Assembly (NCBI RefSeq): GCF_036429475.1
Contig: NZ_CP144125.1
Span: 868,001 to 932,000 of the forward strand
Source: Halalkalicoccus sp. CGA53
GTDB lineage: Archaea > Halobacteriota > Halobacteria > Halobacteriales > Halalkalicoccaceae
Length of the DNA stretch: 64,000 nucleotides
Direction of reading: 5' to 3'
The translations under genes were made by a program, and so were the position numbers. Positions 9,295-17,751 of this stretch are shown here, piece by piece. Under the pieces are notes generated by a model. The model was not told where the DNA came from and did no database searches. It saw nothing but the letters and a program-made list of their open reading frames with translations. Within the stretch, counting starts at the first letter, position 1. Each line of letters opens with the position of its first letter.

Positions 9295-9847
9295 ACCGTC
9301 CATCACACCGGACCTCGACGGAATCAGCGACAGGTTCGAACTCGAAGAGGGTGAGACGCTCGAAGAGAAGTACGAAGAGCTACTCACGTTCGTCCAGAGC
9401 GGTCGCAACCAGATGGACGAGTTAGCCGACGGTCTCGGGCTGAGCGGTGTGGAGACCGAGTACCTGATCCGGGAAGCGGAGAAGACCGGCGACGTGACCC
9501 GGGAGGGCTACACCGGCAAGAAGCTCTACACGATATGGATCACCGATCAGGGTGGGGAGAAGCTCCCGGAGATCTCCGAGACCGGTGCAACGCTAGCCGA
9601 GCACAACTTGACGGAACTGGACTACGAGGTGTTGAAAGTCGTCACTCACGTCGGCCCGTGCACGATCCAACCCGTTCTCGAGGAGCTCTCGACCGATCTC
9701 GCTCCGATCAAATTGATTCCGGTTCTGAACCATCTGGTACGGGAAGGTTACTGCGAGAGCTCGGGCCTGTGGCGACGGTACGTCGAGACCACGAGCGAAG
9801 GGAGGACCCTGGTCGAGACACTCGATCAGGAGATCCTCGTCGAGTGA
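9287..9847 (+). CDS. winged-helix protein co-translated with the symporter
   Basis: 186 residues; ATG at 9287 overlaps the symporter stop (9292-9294), so translation is probably coupled. The sequence has two HTH-like units: residues about 30-75 (LLTFVQSGRNQMDELADGLGLSGVETEYLIREAEKTGDV, then a wing with GKKLYTIWITDQG) and about 115-170 (LDYEVLKVVTHVGPCTIQPVLEELSTDL, ending in a second wing-like part). No ligand domain is evident. It could be a dedicated regulator of the transporter or of the cluster; I do not recognise a named family. Confidence 0.65.
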   Translation: MSEPSITPDLDGISDRFELEEGETLEEKYEELLTFVQSGRNQMDELADGLGLSGVETEYLIREAEKTGDVTREGYTGKKLYTIWITDQGGEKLPEISETGATLAEHNLTELDYEVLKVVTHVGPCTIQPVLEELSTDLAPIKLIPVLNHLVREGYCESSGLWRRYVETTSEGRTLVETLDQEILVE

Positions 9848-9914
9848 GGACGGCCGATCCCTTCGACCCCGGTAGCACCCGTCTTCACGACGCAGATACA
9901 GCGAACTAGAACGG

Positions 9915-10310
9915 CTACTCGGGTCCCTTTCCTGCCTCGCGGAGGAGGACGAGTGCCGCGCCGAGTAACGCGACGTTCTTACAGAAGTTTACCTTGTTCG
10001 CCTGGCGTTCAGTCCCCTCCATCGTCCAGAAGTCGTGGATCGCGGGCGTCGTGCCGATGAAGAAGACTATCACCGCTCCCGCCGACGCGCGAGGAAACCG
10101 CCAGAGGAGGAGCCCCAAGTTGGCAACGAGTAACATCCCCGTCGTGAACGGCACTGCTATCCCGGCGAGCGGAACGCCCTTCTCGCGGGCGATCTCGACC
10201 CGTTTCTCGTTGTTCCGAAAGCCGTCGAGCGCCATGTAGGCGAGCGTCCCGCTGTAGAGCAGCCGTCCGAGTGTCGAGGGCGGGTCGGCCGTGCGGTTCG
10301 AGTCGGCCAC
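9915..10310 (-). CDS. DoxX-family membrane protein
   Basis: 131 residues with four hydrophobic segments (SGTLAYMALDGF; GIAVPFTTGMLLVANLGLLLW; ASAGAVIVFFIGTTPAIHDFW; NVALLGAALVLLREA), the four-helix arrangement of DoxX/DoxD. The family is linked to quinone-dependent or redox processes, but its role here is not known. It starts 4 bp after the BNR-protein stop, so the two form an operon reading leftward from operator 2. Confidence 0.75.
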   Translation of the reverse strand: MADSNRTADPPSTLGRLLYSGTLAYMALDGFRNNEKRVEIAREKGVPLAGIAVPFTTGMLLVANLGLLLWRFPRASAGAVIVFFIGTTPAIHDFWTMEGTERQANKVNFCKNVALLGAALVLLREAGKGPE

Positions 10311-10314
10311 GGGA

Positions 10315-11358
10315 TCAGAGCACCTCGATCCGGCTGACGTTCGCGCCCACGCGGCCGACCGTCCGGTACTCGCCGTCTTCGCGGCGCATGATCCTCCCCT
10401 CGACGTCGTCGCGCTGGTCGGGGACGTCGAAGAGCCCGGAGCCGCAGACCACCGCGCCGTCGTAGACTGCCCAGGTCTCGACGATCTCGTGGGGTTCGCC
10501 GGGGAATGGGACGCGCTCGAAGTCCCGGCCGAAGTTCGTCGACTCGAACAGCGCCGCCTCGTGTTCGTCGTTCACCCAGGCGGGCGGGGCCTCCTGGCCG
10601 CCACAGAAGAAGACCGTGCCGTCGTGGACGAACACGCACCTGATGTACGAGAACTCGTTGCCGGTGTCGATCCGGGTCCACGACTCCCCGGCGTTCGTCG
10701 TCCGCCAGAGCCCGCCTTCGCCGACGGCGTGGCCCAGCCCGAGGTTCTCGAGTTCGTGGTCGAGGTAGCCCGTCGTCGCGAGCCAGACCTCGGCGGAGAT
10801 CGGGAGCACCTGGTGGACGTCGTCGACGATCGTGTCCCGTCGGTCGATCCAGGTCCGGCCGGCGTCCTCGCTGAGGTGGATCCCGCCGGCCTCGACGCCG
10901 GCGATCAGCCGCTCCGGGCGGCCGGGGACCGCCTCGAGAGCGCGGAGTCGGGCGTAGTGTGGGTCGATCGGGGACTCCCAGTGGCCACGCGAGGGGAGGT
11001 CTCGAAAGCCCTTCAGTTCGCTCCAGGTCTCGCCGTCGTCGACCGAGCGATAGATGTAGGGATCGTTCGTCCCAGCGTAGAGCGCGCCGTCGGCGGTCGC
11101 GAGGACCGACCAGACCTCGCTCTCGCCGGCGTGCCAGTACCGGTCCCCGAGCGGCACACCGAGGTCCTCCCACGTCTCCCCGTCGTCACGGGATCGGTAG
11201 GCACCGGTCGTGGAGGCGACGAACACCCCGTCGGCGTGTTCGAAATCTCTGACGGCCGTCACGACGCCGCAGTCGAGTACCCGTTTCGGATCGTCCCGTT
11301 CGAACGGTACCTCCTCCACCCGGTACAGCCCCGCGTCCGTCCCGATCAACAGCGTCAT
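10315..11358 (-). CDS. BNR/YCF48-type beta-propeller protein
   Basis: 347 residues from the ATG at 11358. It contains at least five BNR-type blades with the signature S-x-D-x-G-x-T-W: SRDDGETWEDL, SVDDGETWSEL, SEDAGRTWIDR, TTNAGESWTRI and STNFGRDFERV. No signal peptide, so it is probably cytosolic. Such propellers bind or isomerise small molecules or proteins; this is not a true sialidase, and no catalytic residues can be assigned. It is transcribed away from the TatD gene with operator 2 between them, which places it in the catabolic regulon. It could be a lactonase-like or substrate-sensing protein. Confidence 0.72.
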   Translation of the reverse strand: MTLLIGTDAGLYRVEEVPFERDDPKRVLDCGVVTAVRDFEHADGVFVASTTGAYRSRDDGETWEDLGVPLGDRYWHAGESEVWSVLATADGALYAGTNDPYIYRSVDDGETWSELKGFRDLPSRGHWESPIDPHYARLRALEAVPGRPERLIAGVEAGGIHLSEDAGRTWIDRRDTIVDDVHQVLPISAEVWLATTGYLDHELENLGLGHAVGEGGLWRTTNAGESWTRIDTGNEFSYIRCVFVHDGTVFFCGGQEAPPAWVNDEHEAALFESTNFGRDFERVPFPGEPHEIVETWAVYDGAVVCGSGLFDVPDQRDDVEGRIMRREDGEYRTVGRVGANVSRIEVL

Positions 11359-11389
11359 GTGGTCCGTGAGAGCGCGGCCCACTAAAGTT

Positions 11390-11403
11390 TTACCAAACTG
11401 TAA
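11390..11403. promoter_or_regulatory. candidate TetR operator 2 (BNR / TatD divergent promoter)
   Basis: TTACCAAACTGTAA, extended to TTTTAC-N6-GTAAAA (11388-11405). One arm differs by one base from operators 1 and 3. It is 32-45 bp upstream of the BNR gene start, adjoining its TATA region, and 73-86 bp upstream of the TatD gene start. Confidence 0.55.
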
Positions 11404-11475
11404 AACGCTAAGTGTCGGGCCACACAATCCCGGACATCGACCGGATCCGGCCAGTCCGGCCCGGAGAGATCACTC

Positions 11476-12477
11476 ATGCCAACGGACAACCCGACCAGAC
11501 GGCCGACCGATGCGGCGTACCTCGAGGAGACTCGGAGACCGCCGACCGACCTGCTTACCCTGCCCTGGATCGACGTCCACAACCACGCACACACGCTCTC
11601 GTGGGACGATCGCGAGCGGTACGCACTGGCCGGCTGTGCGGCGATGGTGATGGTCGCCTCCGGCTACCACTGGACGCCGTACAAGCCAGCGAGAGCCGAG
11701 GACGTCCGCTTCCTCTGGGACGACGCGGTGAACCGACGGGCGGCGATCGAGCGCGAGCACTTCTTCGAGGCGAGACTCGGCCTCGGGGTACACACGGGCG
11801 TCCGGATCGAGAACCCGGAGGAGCTGCTGGAGGCGATGGCCGGCTACTGCGAACTGGAGGAGGTCGTGGCGATCGGCGAGACCGGCGTCACCCCGTCCCA
11901 GCACATAAGCGCGTGGGACGTAGCGGAACAGCGGGCGGTCGTCGAGGCACAGATGGAACTCGCCGACACCTACGACCTGCCCGTGATCCTGCACACGCCG
12001 AACCAGTCGAGCGAGTCGAAACGGTCCTACAGGCCGGGGGTGGGAGTCCCCGGATACGAGAAGAACACCGCACTGGGCGCGGAGCCGGTGCTCGACGGGG
12101 AGAACCCGGCGCTCGAAGCGGTGAAGATCGACGTCGAGGCGGCCAACGATGCGGGACTCGCGGAGGAGCGGATCGTCGCCTCCCACGCGGATCGGAACAA
12201 CACCCCCTACCTGATGGAAGAGACCGACTGCTACCTGAGCTACACGATCGGCCACTCGTGGCTGATCGGCGTCGACGCCGGAGACGTCGCCGATGCCATC
12301 GAGGAGTACGGCCCCGAGCGGATCACGGTCGACACGGACTGTGCGAACGTCCTCCGGACCGACCCGTTCGCGCTGAAACGGGCGATCTTCGAACTGTACC
12401 GTCTCGGGATCGACGAGGCGGCGATCCGGCAGGTCGTCTGGGAGAACCCCCGTGACCTCTACGGGTTCGGCGAGTAG
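11476..12477 (+). CDS. TatD-family metal-dependent hydrolase
   Basis: 333 residues, an amidohydrolase-fold TIM barrel. Metal ligands visible: the HNHAH motif near residue 34, Glu in VAIGETGV near residue 135, His in VILHTPN near 174, His in VASHAD near 237, and Asp in TVDTDCAN near 290. TatD proteins are Mg/Zn phosphodiesterases or hydrolases; the long insertion between the second and third ligands and its place in the cluster suggest hydrolysis of a small molecule rather than DNA. It ends 1 bp before the stop of the convergent LigM-like gene. Confidence 0.8.
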   Translation: MPTDNPTRRPTDAAYLEETRRPPTDLLTLPWIDVHNHAHTLSWDDRERYALAGCAAMVMVASGYHWTPYKPARAEDVRFLWDDAVNRRAAIEREHFFEARLGLGVHTGVRIENPEELLEAMAGYCELEEVVAIGETGVTPSQHISAWDVAEQRAVVEAQMELADTYDLPVILHTPNQSSESKRSYRPGVGVPGYEKNTALGAEPVLDGENPALEAVKIDVEAANDAGLAEERIVASHADRNNTPYLMEETDCYLSYTIGHSWLIGVDAGDVADAIEEYGPERITVDTDCANVLRTDPFALKRAIFELYRLGIDEAAIRQVVWENPRDLYGFGE

Positions 12478-12478
12478 G

Positions 12479-13807
12479 CTACTCCGCGAGGTTCGCCCGC
12501 CGCCGGTCCTCCTTGTACGGGGTGCGTGCGACCGTCGCCCGGACCTCCTTCTGGACGTGGTCCTCGACGGTCGGACTCGCGGGGTTCTCACCCTCGCCCC
12601 AGACGACGGTCACCTCGGTGCCGACGTCGCTGTGCTCGACGTCGATGGTGCACAGCGAGAGCATCGTCCGGAAGTAGTAGCTGTAGCCGCGCATCGTCGC
12701 CACGCCGACGTCTTCGCCGTCGACGAGCACCCGGTCGGCGATCATCGACCGCTTCTGCTGGTGGGGCATCTCCATGAACTTGTACGTGTCACCGGGCTGG
12801 AACAGGGAGGCGTACACGTCGATGACGTCCTCGTCGTTCCACTCCAGCGTGGCCAGCACCCGATCCGGGTCCGCCCCCTCGGCTTCGAGCGCCTCACGGC
12901 CGACGAAGTCGTGGTCGAACTTCGTGTACCGATCCCAGCCCAGTTCGACCGGCGTCCGGTAGTAGTCGCTGATGTCGTCGCCCTCGAAGCTCCCCTCCAC
13001 GGCGTGTGTGATGAGGTCACGGCTCTGGTGCTCGCGGAGGAACGCGCGGTAGTCGGCCATGCCGTCCCCGAAGATGGCGGAGACGAAGTCCCGGACCCGC
13101 GACGGGATGCCGGCTTCGAGTTGGTTGATAGACGAGGTGCCCGAACTCAGCCGCTGTATGCCGTACGGCTCGCCCGCCTCGAGGATGGCGTCCCACACCG
13201 TCTCGCCGTGCTCGCCCGGCCCGTGGAGTTCGAACCCGACCTCGCCGGACATCCCGAATCGGACGGCGGTCACGTCGACGCCGGCGATCTCGATGGGGCC
13301 CGAGCGCATGAACCCCACCTCGCGCAGCGAGTGGTTCGCGAGCGCGTCCAGCACGTCGAGCGACGTCGGTCCCTGCACCCCGAAGTTGAACGTGTCCCGG
13401 AACTCGGCGGTGGCGTCGTAGTCGCCCCGTTCGAGGTTGAACGCGGTCCAGTAACACGGCACACCGTGGAGGACGAACTCCTCGTCGCCCTCGCGGACGA
13501 GGACGCCCTCGGCGACGACGTTGGCGTCCTCGTCACACTGGACGAGGTGTTTCCCGCCGCCGACGGGGTAGTCCGCGAACGAGTTGATGCTCAGGTCGGC
13601 CAAGAGGTCGATGGCGTCCGGCCCTTCGAGTTTGAGATTCGCGAACGTCGACCAGCTCCCGACGTAGCAGGTCTCCTTCCACGAGAGCTGTTCGTCGATC
13701 CAGTTCGTGTACTGGCTGGGACGGCGTGCGCTGAAGTCCTCTCGCCGGTTCACCCGACGCATCGTCTCGAGGACGCCCTCCGGTCCGAACTCCGAGTCAG
13801 AGTCCAT
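12479..13807 (-). CDS. GcvT-fold tetrahydrofolate-dependent demethylase (LigM/DesA-like)
   Basis: 442 residues, longer than glycine-cleavage GcvT (about 370) and close to LigM (about 470). The C-terminal half shows the series DISDYYRTPVELGWDR, KFDHDFVGREALE, LEWNDEDVIDVYASLF, GYSYYFRTMLSLCTID and GTEVTVVWGE, which I recognise from bacterial vanillate and syringate O-demethylases. These move a methyl group from an aryl ether to tetrahydrofolate. A Tyr described as the proton donor in LigM (in AIYTG) appears here as Phe (AIFGDG) by my alignment from memory, so the substrate or chemistry may differ. DmdA-like or sarcosine/dimethylglycine-type demethylation is the alternative. It reads in the same direction as the FAH and amidohydrolase genes, 134 bp downstream. 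Confidence 0.8.
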   Translation of the reverse strand: MDSDSEFGPEGVLETMRRVNRREDFSARRPSQYTNWIDEQLSWKETCYVGSWSTFANLKLEGPDAIDLLADLSINSFADYPVGGGKHLVQCDEDANVVAEGVLVREGDEEFVLHGVPCYWTAFNLERGDYDATAEFRDTFNFGVQGPTSLDVLDALANHSLREVGFMRSGPIEIAGVDVTAVRFGMSGEVGFELHGPGEHGETVWDAILEAGEPYGIQRLSSGTSSINQLEAGIPSRVRDFVSAIFGDGMADYRAFLREHQSRDLITHAVEGSFEGDDISDYYRTPVELGWDRYTKFDHDFVGREALEAEGADPDRVLATLEWNDEDVIDVYASLFQPGDTYKFMEMPHQQKRSMIADRVLVDGEDVGVATMRGYSYYFRTMLSLCTIDVEHSDVGTEVTVVWGEGENPASPTVEDHVQKEVRATVARTPYKEDRRRANLAE

Positions 13808-13941
13808 GGGGGGTCGACAGGGGATAGCCGCATCAATCTTTTCCCGAACCCGGACATCTCTGACCCTCTAACTCCCGATTTCGTGACTCAGCGGTCGCCA
13901 GCCCTCCCGGCCGGCGGCCGGGCCAGCCGGGACGACGGGGC

Positions 13942-14826
13942 TCAGTCGAACGCACAGTCGTTCGACAGTTCGCCCAGTCCCTCCACGCCGACGGTGACGG
14001 TGTCTCCCTCGCCCAGTAGGACCGGCGGCTCGCGGTAGACGCCCACCCCCGGCGGCGTTCCCGTGAAAAGCAGGTCCCCCGGGGAGAGGGTGAAGGCCTG
14101 GCTACAGAACGAGACCAGCTCCGCGATCCCGAATATGAGGTTCGCGGTCGTCGACTCCTGGAGCCGCTCGCCGTTCACCTCGGCCCAGATGTCGAGGTCC
14201 TCCGGATCGCCGACCTCGTCCGCCGTCACGATCTCGGGGCCGATCGGCGCGAACGTGTCGAGGCTCTTCCCGCGGACCCATTGGCCGTCGCCGTGCTGGA
14301 GGTCGCGCGCGGAGACGTCGTTACCGACCGTGTAGCCGGCGACGTACCCGAGCGCCTCCTCCTCGCTCACCCGTCGCGCCTCCTTTCCGATCACGGCGAC
14401 GAGTTCCGCCTCGTAGTCGACTCTCTCCGTGAACTCGGGGTCCCACTCGATCGCGGTGTCGGGACCGATCACCGCCGTCGGGAACTTCGAGAACAGCACC
14501 GGGGAATCGGGGATCGGGTTGCCGCCCTCCTCGGCGTGGTCGCGGTAGTTGAGCCCGACACAGACCACCTTCTCCGGGTTCGAGACCGGCGCGAGTCGCT
14601 TCAGATCGTCGAGCGAGTGCAGCCCAGTTCCGGTCTCCTCGGCGTACTCGACGGCCATCTCGGCCTTGCGCCGCCACTCCCAGCCGCCGAACAGCTCGGC
14701 GGTATCGTCCGGAATCGCGAGTCCGGCCGCAGCGCCGGCCTCCGGGAGACGGACAACGGTCTCCCCGATCCGTACCCCACACCAGGGCTCCTCGCTCCCC
14801 CGCTCGGTGTAGCGTCCGATCCGCAT
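13942..14826 (-). CDS. fumarylacetoacetate hydrolase family protein
   Basis: 294 residues with the FAH C-terminal fold: VCVGLNYRDHAEEGG, the metal ligands EWDPEFTERVDYEAELVAVIGKEARRV, GYTVGNDVSARDLQ, and the end LLFTGTPPGVGV. The family includes acylpyruvases, ring-cleavage-product hydrolases and oxaloacetate decarboxylases. It starts 1 bp after the amidohydrolase stop, so the two are one operon. Expected to be a cytosolic Mg-dependent enzyme that cleaves or decarboxylates a keto-acid intermediate of the pathway. Confidence 0.9.
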   Translation of the reverse strand: MRIGRYTERGSEEPWCGVRIGETVVRLPEAGAAAGLAIPDDTAELFGGWEWRRKAEMAVEYAEETGTGLHSLDDLKRLAPVSNPEKVVCVGLNYRDHAEEGGNPIPDSPVLFSKFPTAVIGPDTAIEWDPEFTERVDYEAELVAVIGKEARRVSEEEALGYVAGYTVGNDVSARDLQHGDGQWVRGKSLDTFAPIGPEIVTADEVGDPEDLDIWAEVNGERLQESTTANLIFGIAELVSFCSQAFTLSPGDLLFTGTPPGVGVYREPPVLLGEGDTVTVGVEGLGELSNDCAFD

Positions 14827-14827
14827 G

Positions 14828-16183
14828 CTACAGCTCCAGTCCGGCCTCGTCGACCAGCCTCCGGCCCGAGGCGACGAACCGATCGAACTCCTCGTCGACT
14901 TTCGAGTTCACGAGTTCTCCGTCGCGCTTGACCGGCTCGCCGTCGACCAGCACCCACTCGATGTGCGAGGGATCGGACTGGAAGACGACGGTCTGGATCG
15001 GCGAGTGACTCGGTGCGGTGGTGAAGTCGTCCGCTCGGACCAGGACGATATCCGCTCGCTTGCCGGGCGTGAGCGTGCCGATCTCCTCGTCCATCCCCAG
15101 CGCCCGTGCCCCCTCGATCGTCGCCATCTCGAGGGTGTCCCGGCAGGTGAGCCCCACCTCGGTGACCTCCTCGCCGTCCTCCAGGATCGCCTGGTTCTCG
15201 AACATCCGCTGGACCTGCAGACCGATGCGCATCTGGGTGACCATGTCGCCGTTGACGTCCGAGGGGACGTCGACCCCCCACGTCGGTCGCCCGCCGGCAT
15301 CGAGCACCTTCCCCGTCACCGGGATCCCGTGACCCATCTGCATCTCGACCTCCGGCGTCGCGGAGAAGGAGACGCCCTCGCCGACGGCGTGGTCGATGTC
15401 ATCCTGCGAGAAGTGGTTCGCGTGGGCGACGTTGACGTCCGGGCCGAGCATGTCGGTGATCGCTCCGAAGCCCTGGTAATCGTCGCCGTAGACCGACGAG
15501 GGCCAGCACGCGGCGCCCATGTGGATCGTCGAAACGACGTCGAGGTCGCGGGCCAGTTCCAGATCGCTGCGGGCGGTCTCGTCCGTACAGAAATCCGGCC
15601 CCCGGAGCCCGAGTGCGAGGCTGAGCAGGTCGTCGTCGCGGATCTTCTCGGTGTAGAGCTCGCGGATCTGCCGCTCGGGGAGGCCGACGTCGCTGTCGAA
15701 CCACCACTTCGCCGCGTCGTCCCCCGGCGGCCCGTAGGTGTACACCGCGCGCAGTCCGGTATCCTGAAGCGCGTCGACGGCCCGTTCGCCGTGTTCGAGT
15801 GTGTTGGGGTACGACCAGTCTAGGGCCGTGGTCGTCCCCGTGTAGAGCTTCTCGAGCGCGCCGAAGAGGCCGCCCAGGTACATGTCTTCGGGCTCGTATA
15901 GGCCGGTGATGTTGCCGAGCATGTGATCGAAGTACTCTCCCATGAGCGACCAGTCCCCGGCGATACCCCGTACCTGGGTCTGTGCGAGGTGGATGTGCGA
16001 GTCGACGAACCCCGGCAGGACGATACGGCCCTCGGCGTCGATCACCTCGGCGTTGTCGGTCGAGAGGCCGTGGCCTATCTCGACGATCTCGCCGTCGTCG
16101 ATCAGGACGTCGGCCCCCTCCAGGTCGCCGATCTCCGGGTCGAGCGTGACGACCGTCCCGTTGCGTACGATCCGTCGTGTCAT
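14828..16183 (-). CDS. amidohydrolase, cytosine/guanine deaminase-like or triazine hydrolase-like
   Basis: 451 residues from the ATG at 16183. The metallo-dependent hydrolase motifs are in order: PGFVDSHIHLAQTQ (HxH, near residue 60), TIHMGAACW, VAHANHF and VDVPSDVNGD. The N-terminal (GTVVTLDPEIGDLEGADVLIDDGEIVEIG) and C-terminal (GTLTPGKRADIVLVRADD) beta-sandwich strands are intact. It would hydrolyse a ring amine, amide or halide. The subgroup with GVDVPSD and GLQVQRM is one I cannot assign to a substrate. Operator 3 lies 35-48 bp upstream, and FAH follows in the same operon. Confidence 0.88.
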   Translation of the reverse strand: MTRRIVRNGTVVTLDPEIGDLEGADVLIDDGEIVEIGHGLSTDNAEVIDAEGRIVLPGFVDSHIHLAQTQVRGIAGDWSLMGEYFDHMLGNITGLYEPEDMYLGGLFGALEKLYTGTTTALDWSYPNTLEHGERAVDALQDTGLRAVYTYGPPGDDAAKWWFDSDVGLPERQIRELYTEKIRDDDLLSLALGLRGPDFCTDETARSDLELARDLDVVSTIHMGAACWPSSVYGDDYQGFGAITDMLGPDVNVAHANHFSQDDIDHAVGEGVSFSATPEVEMQMGHGIPVTGKVLDAGGRPTWGVDVPSDVNGDMVTQMRIGLQVQRMFENQAILEDGEEVTEVGLTCRDTLEMATIEGARALGMDEEIGTLTPGKRADIVLVRADDFTTAPSHSPIQTVVFQSDPSHIEWVLVDGEPVKRDGELVNSKVDEEFDRFVASGRRLVDEAGLEL

Positions 16184-16207
16184 GTCCACCCAGACCTTCG
16201 ACCAGTA

Positions 16208-16231
16208 GGTAAAAAGCTTACCGAACGGTAA
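16208..16231. promoter_or_regulatory. candidate TetR operator 3 (amidohydrolase / tetR divergent promoter)
   Basis: TTACCGAACGGTAA at 16218-16231 is a perfect 14-bp inverted repeat (apart from the centre). Another half-site GGTAA stands at 16208-16212, giving three alternating half-sites about 10 bp apart. The tetR TATA element (GCGATATAC, about 16253-16261) is 20 bp to the right; the amidohydrolase TATA region is immediately to the left. This fits autoregulation. Confidence 0.6.
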
Positions 16232-16283
16232 AACAGCCGTGACGACGGACAAGCGATATACGTGACACCCGCCGAGTACGCCC

Positions 16284-16898
16284 ATGAGCGATTCCGGCGG
16301 GAGGGTCTCCGCGAAGGACACCCGCGAGCTGATCATGGAGGCGACGTTCCGTGCGATCGGCGAGCACGGCTACGCCGACCTCCGGATGCGCGATATCGGC
16401 GAGGAGATGGAGCTGACCAGACAGGTGATCCACTACTACTTCGACGGGAAGTACGACCTCATCTCCTCGTTTCTCGAGTACGTGATCGACCAGTACGAGG
16501 GGAGCGTCGAGGTCGACGAGCACGCCGACCCGCGGGCCGAACTCGACGCGCGGATCGACCAGTGTCTGTTCGGGCCGGAGTTCGGCGAGTTCACCCACTG
16601 GGATCGCATGAAGGTCTACCACGAACTGTTCGCGCACGCACAGAACGACGACCGACACCGCGAGATCTTCAACGACCACTACGACCGGATCCGCGGGAGC
16701 ATCGTCGAGGTCGTCGAGAGAGGTATCGAGGAGGGGGTGTTCCGCCCCGTCGACGCGGAGCTCATGGGCCAGCTCGTCACGGACGTGATCCACGCCGCTC
16801 GCGGCCGGCGGATCGCGCTCGGCCACGAGGACGCCCCGGAGGAGGCCCGAAGGGCGATCGACGAGTTCGTCCTCGACTCGCTGGACGTCGACGAGTAG
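16284..16898 (+). CDS. TetR/AcrR family transcriptional regulator
   Basis: 204 residues, standard length. The N-terminal HTH is clear: TRELIMEATFRAIGEHGYADLRMRDIGEEMELTRQVIHYYFDGKYDLISSFLEYVIDQYE (about residues 12-70). The C-terminal helical ligand domain resembles the TetR_C_6 (BetI) type. It lies next to the amidohydrolase, divergent from it, with operator 3 between. It is the most likely reader of all three TTACC-N4-GGTAA sites. It converges on the SDR gene. TetR proteins are usually repressors released by pathway substrate. Confidence 0.93.
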   Translation: MSDSGGRVSAKDTRELIMEATFRAIGEHGYADLRMRDIGEEMELTRQVIHYYFDGKYDLISSFLEYVIDQYEGSVEVDEHADPRAELDARIDQCLFGPEFGEFTHWDRMKVYHELFAHAQNDDRHREIFNDHYDRIRGSIVEVVERGIEEGVFRPVDAELMGQLVTDVIHAARGRRIALGHEDAPEEARRAIDEFVLDSLDVDE

Positions 16899-16973
16899 CG
16901 GTCGGCGTCGGTCGGCGACCGCGATCCGGTAGCAATCCGGCGCTCGCCCAACAGTCGATCGGCGACCACCCTC

Positions 16974-17750
16974 TTACTGCGCCGTCCAGCCGCCGTCGAC
17001 CGCGAGCACGCTCCCGGTGACGAAGCTCGCCGCATCGCTCGCGAGGAAGACCACGGGTCCGGCGATCTCCTCTGGATCGGCGATCCGCTCTAAGGGTGTG
17101 CGAGCGAGGATCGACTCCCTGAGCGCCTCGTTCTCCTCGACACCCTCGGTGAGCGACGTCGAGACGTAGCCCGGTGCGACGGCGTTCACGCGCACCTCGG
17201 GCGCCCAGTCGATCGCCATGCTCTTCGTCAGCCCAACCAGCCCGTGTTTCGAGGCGACGTAGGGGTGCTGTCGGGGAAGGCCAACCAGTCCGCCGACGCT
17301 CGCGACGTTCACGACCGATCCGCCACGCTCGTGGAGGTGGTCCGCGGCCGCCGTCGCACACCGAAAGGCCCCCCGCAGGTTCACGTCGAGCACGAGGTCG
17401 TAGCCCTCCTCCTCGACCCGTTCGGGTCGTCCCAGCGCGGTATCGGGGTTCGCCCCGGCGTTGTTCACGACGCAGTCGACCCCGCCGAACTCCTCGACAG
17501 TGCGCTCGAACAGCGCGTCGATCTCGTCTCGGTCCCGGAGGTCGGTCGTCACCGCGAGCGAGCGGCCGCCGCGATCGCGGACCTCCTCGGCCACCGCCGC
17601 GACCTCCTCTCCGCTCCTCGCTGTCGGGACGACCGTCGCACCCGCGTCGGCCAGCCCCAGCGCGATCGCCCGGCCGATGCCGCGGCCGCCGCCGGTGACG
17701 ACCGCGACGCGCTCCGTGAGGTCGAAGCGCTCCGTCAGGCGCTCGGCCAC
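16974..17750 (-). CDS. short-chain dehydrogenase/reductase
   Basis: 258 residues, classical SDR: NAD(P)-binding TGGGRGIG at 19-26, VVNNAGA near 95, and the active-site Ser (VASVGG) with YVASK (about residue 163). The GTG start at 17750 is 1 bp after the livF stop, making it the last gene of the importer operon. FabG-type oxidoreductases act on hydroxyl/keto groups; co-transcription with an importer suggests it works on the imported compound or its first intermediates. Confidence 0.93.
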   Translation of the reverse strand: MAERLTERFDLTERVAVVTGGGRGIGRAIALGLADAGATVVPTARSGEEVAAVAEEVRDRGGRSLAVTTDLRDRDEIDALFERTVEEFGGVDCVVNNAGANPDTALGRPERVEEEGYDLVLDVNLRGAFRCATAAADHLHERGGSVVNVASVGGLVGLPRQHPYVASKHGLVGLTKSMAIDWAPEVRVNAVAPGYVSTSLTEGVEENEALRESILARTPLERIADPEEIAGPVVFLASDAASFVTGSVLAVDGGWTAQ

Positions 17751-17751
17751 G

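Noticed and set aside
12452-14038. A 528-codon open frame on the plus strand over the demethylase region
   Set aside because: Antisense to the LigM-like gene; no domain or promoter.
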